From the NCBI GenBank assembly GCA_004078665.1, contig SCFO01000002.1, positions 1 to 64,000 on the forward strand: a stretch of DNA of 64,000 nucleotides, written 5' to 3'. A model generated the notes under the pieces. That model worked only from the letters and a program-made list of their open reading frames with translations, searched no databases and was not told the DNA's origin. Numbering within the stretch: position 1 is the stretch's first letter; every line of letters begins with the position of its first letter. The stretch comes from Halobacillus fulvus. GTDB lineage: Bacteria > Bacillota > Bacilli > Bacillales > Halobacillaceae. Shown piece by piece: positions 22,969 to 31,579 of the stretch. Made by a program: the position numbers and the translations under genes.

Positions 22969-23667
22969 GCGGGGTAGAGCAGGGATGAAGCGGATGGCTT
23001 TGACGAGTAGCCATAGTCCAAATCCGAGTTCTCCGACCATCATCGGGACACTCAGCACCATTTCCAGCGTTGCTGTTGTGCTATCGAGTTGCGGGACGAG
23101 TTGATACAGGGAATGGACGACGGAATAACTTGCTCCTGCGGCAAACAGCAGGATGCTGATCCATTTTGGAATATAACGTGCTTGGATGGCGACATATCCT
23201 GCCATCATCAAATGGATGCCGAAGACAATCAATCCCGCTGACCACACGGTTTCAAATCGTAGCAACGACTCCATGACCTGAGCGGACGCTCCCTCAGCCC
23301 CGCTTTGGACAAGTCGTGCCGACGCAATCAGTGACCAAACAGCAACAGCTAGGACGGCTGTGTACAGCAGGCGCAGCCCTCCGACAATCCGGGCGTATGT
23401 TGGATGGATCGGCTTTAAAAAGGCGTAAAATGCCCATGAGACTATAAGATCAGTTAAAAGAATGACCCCCCATGCCGCGATTCCGGAATAAAATAACCTT
23501 GGGGAAGCCTGCAAGTTCACAAAAGTTGCCGTGGCATCCTCATACATAACGAGAGAACTGTGAACATACCCATAAGCGTAAAAAGCAGCCAGTGTCATCA
23601 CAAGCAAAGCGACCCCCGCCATCCATGCTGGCCGACGTTGTTCCTCAAGGAAAGTAGTAGTGTTCAT
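22948..23667 (-). CDS. DUF4386 family membrane protein
   Basis: 239 residues with about six membrane helices; starts TTTFLEEQRRPAWMAGVALL, the usual opening of DUF4386 proteins, and has YARIVGGLRLLYTAVLAVAV and GLIVFGIHLMMAGYVA blocks. Function of the family is unknown. Convergent with, and overlapping, the Crp gene. GGAGGT precedes the ATG. Confidence 0.85.
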   Translation of the reverse strand: MNTTTFLEEQRRPAWMAGVALLVMTLAAFYAYGYVHSSLVMYEDATATFVNLQASPRLFYSGIAAWGVILLTDLIVSWAFYAFLKPIHPTYARIVGGLRLLYTAVLAVAVWSLIASARLVQSGAEGASAQVMESLLRFETVWSAGLIVFGIHLMMAGYVAIQARYIPKWISILLFAAGASYSVVHSLYQLVPQLDSTTATLEMVLSVPMMVGELGFGLWLLVKAIRFIPALPRSVKGAS

Positions 23668-23754
23668 AAGTGAACCTCCTTTATAAGTTACTTACATCTT
23701 ATCCCCAGATCGAATCGATCACATTGACTTAAGTCAATATGACGCGAAGTTTGT

Positions 23755-23784
23755 GGGACAGTTGGGGTCGGTTCTGCCTGTCCC
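23755..23784 (+). repeat. Dispersed 30-base repeat, single reverse unit (locus G)
   Basis: GGGACAGTTGGGGTCGGTTC, TGCCTGTCCC. One of only two single copies in this orientation. Confidence 0.92.
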
Positions 23785-23838
23785 GCTAAACCCGCATACC
23801 ATGTCCTTCCATGTGGTATAATTAGGAAAGAGATTGTC

Positions 23839-24183
23839 ATGGGAAAGGGGGAGAGATGGTTGGTTAGAATAGCGATCGCGATACTCTTATTGTTGTGCAA
23901 TGTAGTGATCCATCCGGTTTCGCCGGCCGACCATTACGGGCATTCTGGGACAGCTGAACTGACAGCCAAGCCTGTCGTTTCGGATCAAAAAGCTGTTCAA
24001 TTTCCGTCAGTGACTGTTCCGCCGAAACTCGAGAAAGAGGATTTTCGAGTGGCAAAGGTGTTACGAGAGCAGAATGTCCAAATCCGCTCCCTTCCTTATC
24101 ACGACTTTTCTCACGTTCAACCTTTTGAAAAGTCATTAGAACACTATACGAAGGCGAAGTTTTTTCAATCTAGTTATGTGTGA
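23839..24183 (+). CDS. Small exported protein of unknown function
   Basis: 114 residues if started at ATG 23839. An alternative TTG at 23860 has a better ribosome site (GGGGGAG, 8 bases). Either way the N-terminus is a signal sequence or anchor (LVRIAIAILLLLCNVVIHPVS). The mature part is polar with Pro and His residues and no recognisable domain. Isolated gene. Confidence 0.55.
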   Translation: MGKGERWLVRIAIAILLLLCNVVIHPVSPADHYGHSGTAELTAKPVVSDQKAVQFPSVTVPPKLEKEDFRVAKVLREQNVQIRSLPYHDFSHVQPFEKSLEHYTKAKFFQSSYV

Positions 24184-24231
24184 TTCTTCTCTCTTTTTTT
24201 ACTGAAAAATGAAGAGAGAAAGGTGAAAAAC

Positions 24232-24450
24232 ATGAAACGTTCAAATGATCAAGATACATGGATGTATTACGCGGTAAGTTTTTTCGTATTGTCGATATTC
24301 TTTGGAGCTATATACCTCTCCGGTGTGGCATCAGGAGTAGAATGGGCCGCATACTTGCCCCACTTTTCATGGGGGATGTTCAATAGCACGGAGCTAAAAC
24401 AAATAATAGGTGTAGGAGTTTGTTTTGGCTATTTATTTAAGATGAATTAA
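24232..24450 (+). CDS. Small membrane protein
   Basis: 72 residues from ATG 24232 (AAAGGTG upstream). Two helices (YYAVSFFVLSIFFGAIYLSG and IIGVGVCFGYLF). No family recognised. A terminator follows at once. Confidence 0.6.
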   Translation: MKRSNDQDTWMYYAVSFFVLSIFFGAIYLSGVASGVEWAAYLPHFSWGMFNSTELKQIIGVGVCFGYLFKMN

Positions 24451-24456
24451 GAAGAA

Positions 24457-24498
24457 GTGCAGAGCTGGCGGATATGCGCCTGGCTCTGTGCTTTTTTT
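24457..24498 (+). terminator. Intrinsic terminator
   Basis: GTGCAGAGCTGGCG / CGCCTGGCTCTGTGC stem with a short loop and seven T. Confidence 0.88.
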
Positions 24499-24500
24499 GT

Positions 24501-24563
24501 GAGACAGTTGGGGACGGTTCTCAGCGTCCCACTGGGACAGGGAGAACCGTCCCCAACTGTCCC
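24501..24563 (+). repeat. Dispersed repeat, inverted pair (locus H)
   Basis: Reverse unit 24501-24530 (GAGACAG start) facing forward unit 24534-24563; cores GGGGACGGTT/AACCGTCCCC match. Lies directly after a real terminator, so it is not needed for termination here. Confidence 0.92.
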
Positions 24564-24659
24564 GCTGCATTCCGAATCTAAGCAACTCCAACGGGGCTAT
24601 TTCCCGCCTTCACGGCTGCTTAAAGCATATGATAAGCTGAAAGGAAGAGTTTTACATAA

Positions 24660-24959
24660 TTGTTGTGGGAGATGTTTCTGTTGTCGTCTATTCTTTTCAT
24701 CTTATTCCTTCTTGTATTCACGCTCTTTTTCTCCTCGACGCTACTTGCATTTGGGTTCAAAACGAGGAAGCTGAGAATTCGCTGGGGGACATTGATAGCT
24801 GTCATTGCTCCGGTGGTTTCTTACCTTATGTTTTTTCTGATCCCGTCGATTTTTCCAGGGTATGACTGGTTTTGGACGTATGTTGTTGTGTTTTTAATGG
24901 GAGCGAGTTGGTGTTTGACTGGGTTATTCGTGTTGGCGGTGGGGATGTTTACGAAGTGA
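24660..24959 (+). CDS. Small membrane protein
   Basis: 99 residues from a TTG (24660 or 24663; ATG 24672 also possible). Three hydrophobic helices (SSILFILFLLVFTLFFSSTL, LIAVIAPVVSYLMFFLIP, YVVVFLMGASWCLTGLFVL). Ribosome site AAGGAAG is modest. No family recognised. Confidence 0.5.
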   Translation: MLWEMFLLSSILFILFLLVFTLFFSSTLLAFGFKTRKLRIRWGTLIAVIAPVVSYLMFFLIPSIFPGYDWFWTYVVVFLMGASWCLTGLFVLAVGMFTK

Positions 24960-24970
24960 TTTTTTTGACC

Positions 24971-25000
24971 GGGACAGGCAGAACCGTCCCCGATTGTCCC
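24971..25000 (+). repeat. Dispersed 30-base repeat, single copy (locus I)
   Basis: GGGACAGGC, AGAACCGTCCCC, GATTGTCCC, between two small membrane-protein genes. Confidence 0.92.
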
Positions 25001-25025
25001 ATTCGCGCATAAAGGAGGCTGTCCA

Positions 25026-25298
25026 TTGTCAGAAGAAATGAAACAACATCATTTTTATTTAACGATCGGTTACATCGCTATGCTTTTACTTTTAGTCACG
25101 GCCTTTAGGTTTCTTTACATTGACGATCGATGGGGATTCATTCTGGCCATATTTGGCCTTTATAGCATGAGAAGCTGCATCAATTATATGGAGTCCAAGC
25201 TTCTGCCAGATACAAAAGAAAAGCGTACGATTAAGAAGTTCTTTCTCATTCTTTATGTCGTAGTATCCCTAGGAGCGGGTTATTACTTACTATTCTAA
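25026..25298 (+). CDS. Small membrane protein
   Basis: 90 residues from TTG 25026 with AAAGGAGG 7-8 bases upstream. Three hydrophobic stretches (FYLTIGYIAMLLLLVTAF, WGFILAIFGLYSM, FFLILYVVVSLGAGYYLLF). Function unknown. Confidence 0.65.
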   Translation: MSEEMKQHHFYLTIGYIAMLLLLVTAFRFLYIDDRWGFILAIFGLYSMRSCINYMESKLLPDTKEKRTIKKFFLILYVVVSLGAGYYLLF

Positions 25299-25303
25299 TA
25301 ATC

Positions 25304-25333
25304 GGGACGCTGAGAACCGTCCCCGACTGTCCC
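25304..25333 (+). repeat. Dispersed 30-base repeat, single copy (locus J)
   Basis: GGGACGCTG, AGAACCGTCCCC, GACTGTCCC, 5 bases after a stop codon and directly before the next gene's ribosome site. Confidence 0.92.
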
Positions 25334-25355
25334 ACTTTTAAAAGGAGGAATACAT

Positions 25356-25634
25356 ATGAAGCGAACGGTAATCGGTGGGATTCTGATGCTTGGTGGTTTG
25401 TTGATGGTCTGCGCGATTATTATTGCGGGAGCAATTTATTCGACTCAGATGACGGCATGGTCAGGTAAATCCAAGCTGTGGTTTGCGATTTTTGGAAGAG
25501 AGCAATATGGTAATGAAACTGTCCAGTCTATGTTTCTAGGCTTTCCGTTTATAGTGGGCATCGTTTTTGTTTTTGTCGGACTCATTATATTAGGGCAAGA
25601 ACTGTATAAAATCCATCAAATGAAGCAAGATTGA
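25356..25634 (+). CDS. Small two-helix membrane protein
   Basis: 92 residues; AAAGGAGGA precedes the ATG at about 8 bases. Helices at IGGILMLGGLLMVCAIIIAG and FPFIVGIVFVFVGLIILG with a 30-residue outside loop. No family recognised. Confidence 0.65.
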   Translation: MKRTVIGGILMLGGLLMVCAIIIAGAIYSTQMTAWSGKSKLWFAIFGREQYGNETVQSMFLGFPFIVGIVFVFVGLIILGQELYKIHQMKQD

Positions 25635-25683
25635 ATGTTGAGGAAAGAAAAGGGAAATTCAATCATATTTGGAGGAGTGCCCA

Positions 25684-26067
25684 ATGAAACATTTGACCGT
25701 TTTCTTCATCCTGCTCAGCCTCGCCGCCTGCAACACCACTGCACCCGTTAAGTCATTTGAGGGCTACTTTCATTCGGTCGAACCAGAAGATAAACTGAGT
25801 ATCGGATGTTCGGATGTGGCGAAAAGGAATGATACGGACGGGACGACAGAAGGGTATATGTGTGAGGTGCTTGTGACGGATGAGACCGTCATTCAGGCAA
25901 CAAACGGTGAGAATCTGACTATCGAGGACTTGGTAGGATTAGAGGTCGAGACGGTCGGCGCGCCGTTGGGGGTGGAGATTGTTCTGTCTGAAGAGCGGGA
26001 TATCAATCAAAGTCCGGAGAGCAGGCTTGGGTTGATGGCTGCGGAGGTCGTCTTTCTCAAGGAGTGA
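25684..26067 (+). CDS. Lipoprotein of unknown function
   Basis: 127 residues from ATG 25684 (GGAGG 8 bases upstream). Lipobox LSLAAC, Cys about residue 15. The mature domain is beta-like with SIGCSDVAKRND and CEVLVTDETVIQATNGENLT. The VTDETVIxxxNGExLTxxDLxxG pattern recalls small OB-fold surface proteins (DUF3221-type), a tentative link. Confidence 0.65.
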   Translation: MKHLTVFFILLSLAACNTTAPVKSFEGYFHSVEPEDKLSIGCSDVAKRNDTDGTTEGYMCEVLVTDETVIQATNGENLTIEDLVGLEVETVGAPLGVEIVLSEERDINQSPESRLGLMAAEVVFLKE

Positions 26068-26071
26068 TGGT

Positions 26072-26101
26072 GGGACAGTGAGAACCGTCCCCGATTGTCC
26101 C
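26072..26101 (+). repeat. Dispersed 30-base repeat, single copy (locus K)
   Basis: GGGACAGTG, AGAACCGTCCCC, GATTGTCCC, 4 bases after the lipoprotein stop and between convergent genes. Confidence 0.92.
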
Positions 26102-26112
26102 ACTCGCCTCAT

Positions 26113-27171
26113 TCACCCCGCGTTATACCCATCAAACGCTTTCCGGAATTCCTCAGGATCATCCATTTTCACAAACACAGAATGTATGGTCTTTTTCAGC
26201 CCGAACACTTTATGGATCTCTACAGGCTCCTTGAGTCGGATTACATAAGGAGAGGGTTCTTTTTCGAGCCCGTGAAAAGCAAGCTCAACGCTGTTCTTGC
26301 CAGCGAGTTCGTCATTCGGATACAAGCCTTCGATTTTATCCCATGGTACTGTTCCATATTCCCGGATTCCTTTTTGAAAATGAAGCCCCGTCTTGTCTAG
26401 AACCACAGGAGATAGACGGATCGCCTGATAATCGGACACGATGAACAACAGGGCATAGACATCGAGGGCGGTGATGATCCGGGCGGCGGTATGACTATAC
26501 TGGGCGATCATCAGGTGGACCGCAATGATTTCGATAAGCATGGCATGGATGAGCATGAAAAATACGCCAAGATAGCTGCCATCTTTATGGAAGAAGAATC
26601 CCTGCACGGGTTTTTTCCTCCAAGTAAAGAGGACGTAGTAAAATGCGGCGAGGTCCGTGGCTAAAATCCGGAACGGGAGCTGTGCTTTTTGTAAGTGTTT
26701 ACTTTTAAAGGAAAACGTCTGCCGCGTTGCCACTGAGAAGCTCGACAGGAAATGGTAGTGTTCGGATTTGTTGGCTTTATAGTTTTTTACAAGTAGAGGG
26801 AAGCGTCTGGCGATCAGGATGAATAGGATCAGCTCAAAGGATATCAGAGCGGCCTCGAGAACGATGACGGAATGATTGAAATAGGAAAGATATCCGTCGG
26901 CGTGACTGGGAATGATCAAGTTCGCAAGCACCACTCCGATCAGGATAAATCCACACAGGAAAAGCCATGACATTTTCTTTTTGAAGCCAAAGAAGTATAA
27001 CAAAAGAGGCAGAATCAGCGTAAGATCGAGAGCGGTAGCGACACCGATACGGTCATCGATTGGTCCTACGAGCTCGAATTGCATGATTAGATAATTGGGG
27101 ACGAGGATGAGGAGTAAAAAGAAGAGAATCCGTTTCGCGTGTACGTGTTGGAGCACATAAGAAGAAGCCAT
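26113..27171 (-). CDS. Multi-pass membrane protein with C-terminal PH-like region
   Basis: 352 residues. About seven membrane helices (RILFFLLLILVPNYLIM, LTLILPLLLYFFGF, WLFLCGFILIGVVLANLI, ALISFELILFILIA and more), then from about residue 265 a soluble, beta-rich end (LSPVVLDKTGLHFQKGIREY, TVPWDKIEGLYPND) resembling the bacterial PH/DUF304 pattern. Close relatives in Bacillus are often mislabelled beta-carotene monooxygenase; nothing here supports that. The YdbS/YdbT-like PH proteins are encoded next door. Confidence 0.6.
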   Translation of the reverse strand: MASSYVLQHVHAKRILFFLLLILVPNYLIMQFELVGPIDDRIGVATALDLTLILPLLLYFFGFKKKMSWLFLCGFILIGVVLANLIIPSHADGYLSYFNHSVIVLEAALISFELILFILIARRFPLLVKNYKANKSEHYHFLSSFSVATRQTFSFKSKHLQKAQLPFRILATDLAAFYYVLFTWRKKPVQGFFFHKDGSYLGVFFMLIHAMLIEIIAVHLMIAQYSHTAARIITALDVYALLFIVSDYQAIRLSPVVLDKTGLHFQKGIREYGTVPWDKIEGLYPNDELAGKNSVELAFHGLEKEPSPYVIRLKEPVEIHKVFGLKKTIHSVFVKMDDPEEFRKAFDGYNAG

Positions 27172-27264
27172 ACCATCCCTGCTCTCTTTTTTATTTTCAT
27201 TATACTGGAAAAAAGAGGATTCGGGTCAGGTGTTGGTAGTTTGTTGGAAAGTCGACACAAGTTT

Positions 27265-27361
27265 GGGACAGTGAGAACCGTCCCCGATCGTCCCGCTCAA
27301 CCTTGAACAAGCGCCTATTCTGTTCAAACGCGGGACAGGCAGAACCGTCCCCAACTGTCCC
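27265..27361 (+). repeat. Dispersed repeat, two same-orientation units (locus L)
   Basis: Units 27265-27294 (GGGACAGTG start) and 27332-27361 (GGGACAGGC start), 37 bases apart, in the divergent gap between 27171 and 27445. Confidence 0.92.
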
Positions 27362-27444
27362 ACCAAAATTTTGAAACCCATCCCCCATCCACTCCGTACA
27401 TAATACTAACAAGATCTACCATTTCATTTGAGGAGTGTATCCAC

Positions 27445-27933
27445 TTGAATCCATTTATCACCGCCCCAACCAATCAACTATCCAAAGACAGCGTCAAAGT
27501 CTGGCTGATCAGCGACGGAGTCATCAACCTCGTTGGCTTTCTCATTCTGGGAGGGCTCTTCATCGCGGACCATATTTTCACGTGGGCGCCTTGGGCTTTT
27601 TGGCTTTTGGTCGCTGTGACAGTCGTTTCCTTTTTCGGAGCCGTATGGGGATGTTGGAAGCCGTTTTTGTTGTATAAGCATTGGCGTTACGGCATCAGTG
27701 AAGAGTTTTTGCAGCTGAAATCAGGAGCGCTTCATGAAGAGCATCAGCTGATTCCGATGACGAAAATCCAGTCCGTGTCCACCCATCAGGGTCCGCTTTT
27801 GAAAAAGTATCACCTATACTCGATCAAAGTTCACACAATGGGCTCGATTCATACAATCCCCGCGCTACCAGAAGCGACGGCACTTGCCCTAAGGGATCAG
27901 ATTGCGCGCTATGCGAAAGTGGAGGAGGTTTGA
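27445..27933 (+). CDS. PH-domain membrane protein, YdbS-like
   Basis: 162 residues from TTG 27445 (GAGGAG upstream). Two N-terminal helices (LVGFLILGGLFIADHI and FWLLVAVTVVSFFGAVWG) and one DUF304/bacterial PH domain (WRYGISEEFLQLKSGALHEE, LIPMTKIQSVSTHQGPL). Same size and layout as B. subtilis YdbS; the next gene is the YdbT counterpart, overlapping it. In B. subtilis ydbST is in the SigW envelope-stress regulon and linked to bacteriocin resistance. The same role here is inference. Confidence 0.85.
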   Translation: MNPFITAPTNQLSKDSVKVWLISDGVINLVGFLILGGLFIADHIFTWAPWAFWLLVAVTVVSFFGAVWGCWKPFLLYKHWRYGISEEFLQLKSGALHEEHQLIPMTKIQSVSTHQGPLLKKYHLYSIKVHTMGSIHTIPALPEATALALRDQIARYAKVEEV

Positions 27934-27935
27934 TG

Positions 27936-29474
27936 ATGACAGAAGTCAGACGGAATCACCCGTTGATGATGGTTCATGAAATCGGCAAACTGCTGAGGAA
28001 CAGCTTCTTCTTTTTTTTCTTCTTATTCGTGATCCATGCCGGCTCTGAATCTTGGTATGTGGTGTACGGGCGCTATGCATTCATCGTGCTGTTCGTCCTG
28101 ACGCTTCTTCAGGTGCCTTTGAAATGGTACAGACATACATATCAACTGGACGAGACAGCCATTCACGTCACTAAAAGCCTGATTTCGACGACGAAGCAGA
28201 CGGTTCCTTATTCGAGGATCCAGCACGTGCACCGCAAGACCCGCTGGTTCCATCGATTCTTCAACGTTTCGTCTGTCACGCTCGAGACGAGCACACAGGA
28301 TGATGACCGCTCGCTTTACTTCCCCGTTTTGAAAAAAGAACAGTCCGAAGCGATGGAGCAGCGGATTCAAGGGAAAAGGGAAATCGTCGAAATAGAAGCC
28401 GTGGAAGCGAGTCCAGAGCCAATCTTGCAGCCGGCCGGGGGACCTGTCATGGTCGAAGAAAAAGCCCCACCCCAACAAGTCCAGGCTGCAGAGCTCAAGG
28501 ACAAACATATTCATTTTACTCCCGGAAAAAAAGAAACGCTGAAGGCATCTGTCGCCTCGCTCAGCTTTCTCGCCATCATCCCGATCGCCGGTTCGATCCT
28601 TTCGAAAGTGGACGATCTTCAAATGGAGCAGCAGCTCGGGGGAATCTTTTCGTTCCTTTTTGAATCGGCTTGGATGGTGACGCTCGTCGTTGTTCTCGCC
28701 GTCATCCTGGCTGCCGTCATCGGTATCGTCAAGACCGTGGTGAAATACGGAAAGTACGAAATCGCGTCAACAGACGAAAAAATCGTCATCACAAAAGGGG
28801 TCGTCGAGGAGGATTACTTTTCGATTGATAAAAACAAGGTCCAGGCTGTCCTCATCGAGCAAACGCTCATGAAGCGGATCCTCGGCCTCGCTTCTCTCAA
28901 GCTTGTCTGTGCCGGTGGAAATGGAGAAGATACGGAAGTAAGCGCGATTTACCCGTTCCTTCCTGTGAACCGCGCGAATTCGCTCGCAGAAGAGCTGCTT
29001 CCAGAGTATCATTTTGCAAAACAGATGGAAAAATTACCGAAACAGGCGCTGTATCTAAGACTCTTGAAGCTGAGCTGGCTATGGATCATCGCCACCGGAC
29101 TCCTTTACTGGTTCAAGCCTGAACCGCTTGGCATGGAGATACCGTGGTGGCTGCTTTCCCTAGGACTAGGAACGATCATCCTTTTGTCACGCGTGTTGAA
29201 TTTTTATCAGTCCAGATATGCGCTAAACGAACGCTTCGTCCAGTTCCGCTCAGGAGGCTTCACGTTGACGACGTACCTATCGAAACGTGACAAAATCATC
29301 GAAATGGAAGCATCAAGATCATTTATCCAAAAACAGTTCGGTCTAGCTTCCCTAAACACCGTCAACCGCTCCAACCCCGTCCGCCACACCGCAATGGAAG
29401 ACGTCCCTGAAGAGTGGGCGAAGGAAGTGTACGGCTGGTATGTGGAAAGGAAGCAGGAGGTTAGGGTTCAGTAG
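27936..29474 (+). CDS. Three-PH-domain membrane protein, YdbT-like
   Basis: 512 residues; start at ATG 27936 (GGAGGAGG 7 bases upstream; ATG 27933 is also possible). Three membrane-helix pairs, each followed by a DUF304/PH segment: TYQLDETAIHVTKSLISTTK, YEIASTDEKIVITKGVVEED and RYALNERFVQFRSGGFTLTT. A charged Pro/Glu-rich insert occupies about residues 150-195. Forms an operon with the YdbS-like gene, whose stop codon it overlaps or abuts. Likely an envelope-stress membrane complex. Confidence 0.85.
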   Translation: MTEVRRNHPLMMVHEIGKLLRNSFFFFFFLFVIHAGSESWYVVYGRYAFIVLFVLTLLQVPLKWYRHTYQLDETAIHVTKSLISTTKQTVPYSRIQHVHRKTRWFHRFFNVSSVTLETSTQDDDRSLYFPVLKKEQSEAMEQRIQGKREIVEIEAVEASPEPILQPAGGPVMVEEKAPPQQVQAAELKDKHIHFTPGKKETLKASVASLSFLAIIPIAGSILSKVDDLQMEQQLGGIFSFLFESAWMVTLVVVLAVILAAVIGIVKTVVKYGKYEIASTDEKIVITKGVVEEDYFSIDKNKVQAVLIEQTLMKRILGLASLKLVCAGGNGEDTEVSAIYPFLPVNRANSLAEELLPEYHFAKQMEKLPKQALYLRLLKLSWLWIIATGLLYWFKPEPLGMEIPWWLLSLGLGTIILLSRVLNFYQSRYALNERFVQFRSGGFTLTTYLSKRDKIIEMEASRSFIQKQFGLASLNTVNRSNPVRHTAMEDVPEEWAKEVYGWYVERKQEVRVQ

Positions 29475-29492
29475 GTGTTGTTGGAGAGTTGT

Positions 29493-29555
29493 GGGACAGT
29501 TGGGGACGGTTCTGCCTGTCCCGCGCCGGGACGCGAGAACCGTCCCCACTGTCCC
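29493..29555 (+). repeat. Dispersed repeat, inverted pair (locus M)
   Basis: Reverse unit 29493-29522 facing forward unit 29528-29555 (one position shorter); cores GGGGACGGTT/AACCGTCCCC match. Confidence 0.92.
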
Positions 29556-29585
29556 TTTCAATACATACAAAAAGGAGAACATCTC

Positions 29586-29792
29586 ATGCCTATCAAAAGG
29601 AATCTATTAGTCTTGTTATTTGTTGTATTATTTGCCGTTATTGCGGGATTGTTTATCATGATGACGTCCAGTTATTTCAATACGAAAGAGATCGATCTGC
29701 TTGTTTCAGGATGCTATGAAAATGGCGGTAAGGTGATGCTCGAGATTCATAATACGCTGACGAGTAGCTATTCGTTTGAGTGTGAGCGGTAG
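29586..29792 (+). CDS. Small exported or anchored protein
   Basis: 68 residues from ATG 29586 (AAGGAGAA upstream). One N-terminal helix (LLVLLFVVLFAVIAGLFIMM) and a short outside part with two Cys (SGCYENGGKVMLE and YSFECER), possibly disulfide-linked. Similar in plan to the 57-residue product at 34884-35057. No function known. Confidence 0.58.
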   Translation: MPIKRNLLVLLFVVLFAVIAGLFIMMTSSYFNTKEIDLLVSGCYENGGKVMLEIHNTLTSSYSFECER

Positions 29793-29802
29793 GGGGTGCG
29801 GG

Positions 29803-29855
29803 GTGATCGGTTCTGTTTGTTCCACGGGACGCTGAGAACCGACCCCAACTGTCCC
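29803..29855 (+). repeat. Dispersed repeat, inverted pair with decayed left arm (locus N)
   Basis: Left arm only partly recognisable (GATCGGTTCTGTTTGTTCC, 29805-29823), right arm 29826-29855 intact (GGGACGCTG, AGAACCGACCCC, AACTGTCCC). Confidence 0.8.
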
Positions 29856-29943
29856 ACCAACCCTAAATCCACCTCTCCAAAAACTGGAACAAAATGTTAT
29901 AATGGACCCGCGTGACAATATCACAACTTGGAGCTTTTTATAC

Positions 29944-31218
29944 ATGAAGAAAACCATACTGATCCTGATCGGAATCCTTTTCTTGGCGGCCTGTTCCACA
30001 ACCGATCCAGCCGTCACAAGCGAGGAAGGTTCTGATCCGAAGCAAGAGCAGAAAGAGATTACATATGAATTCAGACAGGAGCAGCATGATGATTTGAAAA
30101 AATCGTGGCTGTTACCAAATTCTTATCAAATAACGGTCGACCGTTATTTCGAACAGTTGTCCAGGTTTGAAACGGACAACGCAGAAGAGAAGATGTTCTT
30201 CTGGCATCAGCCGTCCGCTGACGAATTCGAGTTTACGCTGGAAACCGTCTCGGAGGACCTTGAACAAGAGGTGCCGACGATGGAAATCAGCCCCGTGAAC
30301 AAACATCAATACATCTACCTCACCGAATTTCTAGAACTGGAGGAACTCGCGGAGGAAAGTTTTGATAAGCTCTATGAAAAAGTATCGGAAAAAGCGGAGG
30401 AAGATGGGGCAGCTTATATGGAGAAGATGAAGGAAGATATTCTTTTCCAATACGATAGCGCACCGACCGTTTTTACGCAGGAGGATTACGACATCGCTCC
30501 GTTCACAACGATGCTTGAGCACGAATCCGAGCAAGGGGTGCTGTATTACGATCTGATCGGCGAAGGAGATACCGATTACCTTCATGCTACTCTGACGATC
30601 CCGAAAGATCAGAAAGAAGAATTTCTAAACACGATGCTCGAGTCGCTTCAGACCATCACCTATGATGAGGGAGAATTTGCTGACGAAGCCGTCATTGATG
30701 ATCCGAAAAGGTTGTCCTATGAAGCCTCAGAAAATCTGAAGGGAGATTACCCGCAAGCCGGTTTTTCCTTCGAGCGACCAGAAGCGGCTACCTTCCGCTA
30801 CTCTTTCCCTCTCTACCATACTTACCGCTACACATTCGGGACGTTGTATGAAAAAGAGATTGAGAAAGAACATTTTTCCCTGCGCAGCTCAGAATTCATA
30901 GCCCGTGCCGCGATAAAAGAAAACGCCCGCAACAGGGAAGAGGAGATGCGTAACCGCGCGCTCGACGATTTCGTCGCCTTCCAAAACGACTACGCCCGCT
31001 CCGTCACGTACTTGCATGACGAAGGCTTCGATACAGGTATTTTCACAACAGGTATCCGCGTCGATTTCGACGGCTATGACGAATACTGGTTCTTAAAAGA
31101 AACCGAGGATCATGTCTATGAAATCACATTCGACATCGCACCCGAGGCCCCGGGATACGAAGAACTGCTGGACAGCTATCTGAACGCCGTCCGCACATTC
31201 GAACTGTCGGATGAGTAA
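29944..31218 (+). CDS. Large lipoprotein of unknown function
   Basis: 424 residues from ATG 29944. Lipobox FLAAC, Cys about residue 17. The mature part has two similar-looking halves, each beta/alpha with repeated aromatic-acidic stretches and ending in a short LxxxLxTI/FE helix (HATLTIPKDQKEEFLNTMLE near residue 230 and ITFDIAPEAPGYEELLDSYL near the end), which suggests an internal duplication. No known domain recognised. Confidence 0.7.
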   Translation: MKKTILILIGILFLAACSTTDPAVTSEEGSDPKQEQKEITYEFRQEQHDDLKKSWLLPNSYQITVDRYFEQLSRFETDNAEEKMFFWHQPSADEFEFTLETVSEDLEQEVPTMEISPVNKHQYIYLTEFLELEELAEESFDKLYEKVSEKAEEDGAAYMEKMKEDILFQYDSAPTVFTQEDYDIAPFTTMLEHESEQGVLYYDLIGEGDTDYLHATLTIPKDQKEEFLNTMLESLQTITYDEGEFADEAVIDDPKRLSYEASENLKGDYPQAGFSFERPEAATFRYSFPLYHTYRYTFGTLYEKEIEKEHFSLRSSEFIARAAIKENARNREEEMRNRALDDFVAFQNDYARSVTYLHDEGFDTGIFTTGIRVDFDGYDEYWFLKETEDHVYEITFDIAPEAPGYEELLDSYLNAVRTFELSDE

Positions 31219-31220
31219 AT

Positions 31221-31284
31221 GGGACAGTGGGGTCGGTTCTGCCTGTCCCGCGGTGGGACGCTGAGAACCGTCCCCAACTGTCCC
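31221..31284 (+). repeat. Dispersed repeat, inverted pair (locus O)
   Basis: Reverse unit 31221-31249 starting 2 bases after a stop codon, forward unit 31255-31284. Cores differ (GGGGTCGGTT against AACCGTCCCC), one mismatch in the stem. Confidence 0.92.
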
Positions 31285-31308
31285 GCTCACAGGGAGGTGA
31301 ACGATTAG

Positions 31309-31509
31309 ATGATTGCAACGAGTTGCCCGAAATGTCAGGGAGAGCGCGTGAAGTGTTACGTGGATCAGGGATTGAAAGGGCTCCTGGTCAAGAATGCTGA
31401 GGGAGATAAGCTTTTCGGAAATAAGAAGAATACCCGGATCAATCCATTGGTTTGTACCGACTGCGGTTGGGTCGAGTGGTATGCAGATGAACCACAGAAT
31501 TTAAAATAA
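31309..31509 (+). CDS. Small zinc-ribbon protein
   Basis: 66 residues; GGAGGTGA lies upstream of the ATG. Two Cys pairs (TSCPKCQGERVKCY near the start and LVCTDCGWVEWY near the end) make a zinc ribbon. Soluble. The two ends are joined by a basic loop (NKKNTRINP). Function unknown. Confidence 0.75.
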   Translation: MIATSCPKCQGERVKCYVDQGLKGLLVKNAEGDKLFGNKKNTRINPLVCTDCGWVEWYADEPQNLK

Positions 31510-31579
31510 CAGCTTGAATGATAAGGAGTGTGTTGTCATCGCTCTTAATCAGAATATTTGTACATAGCAGGTGCTTTCT

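Noticed and set aside
24501-24563. Repeat pairs as general terminators
   Set aside because: Most pairs lack a T run, and some lie directly behind a normal terminator (24457-24498, 37221-37260). Only 39612-39685 fits termination.
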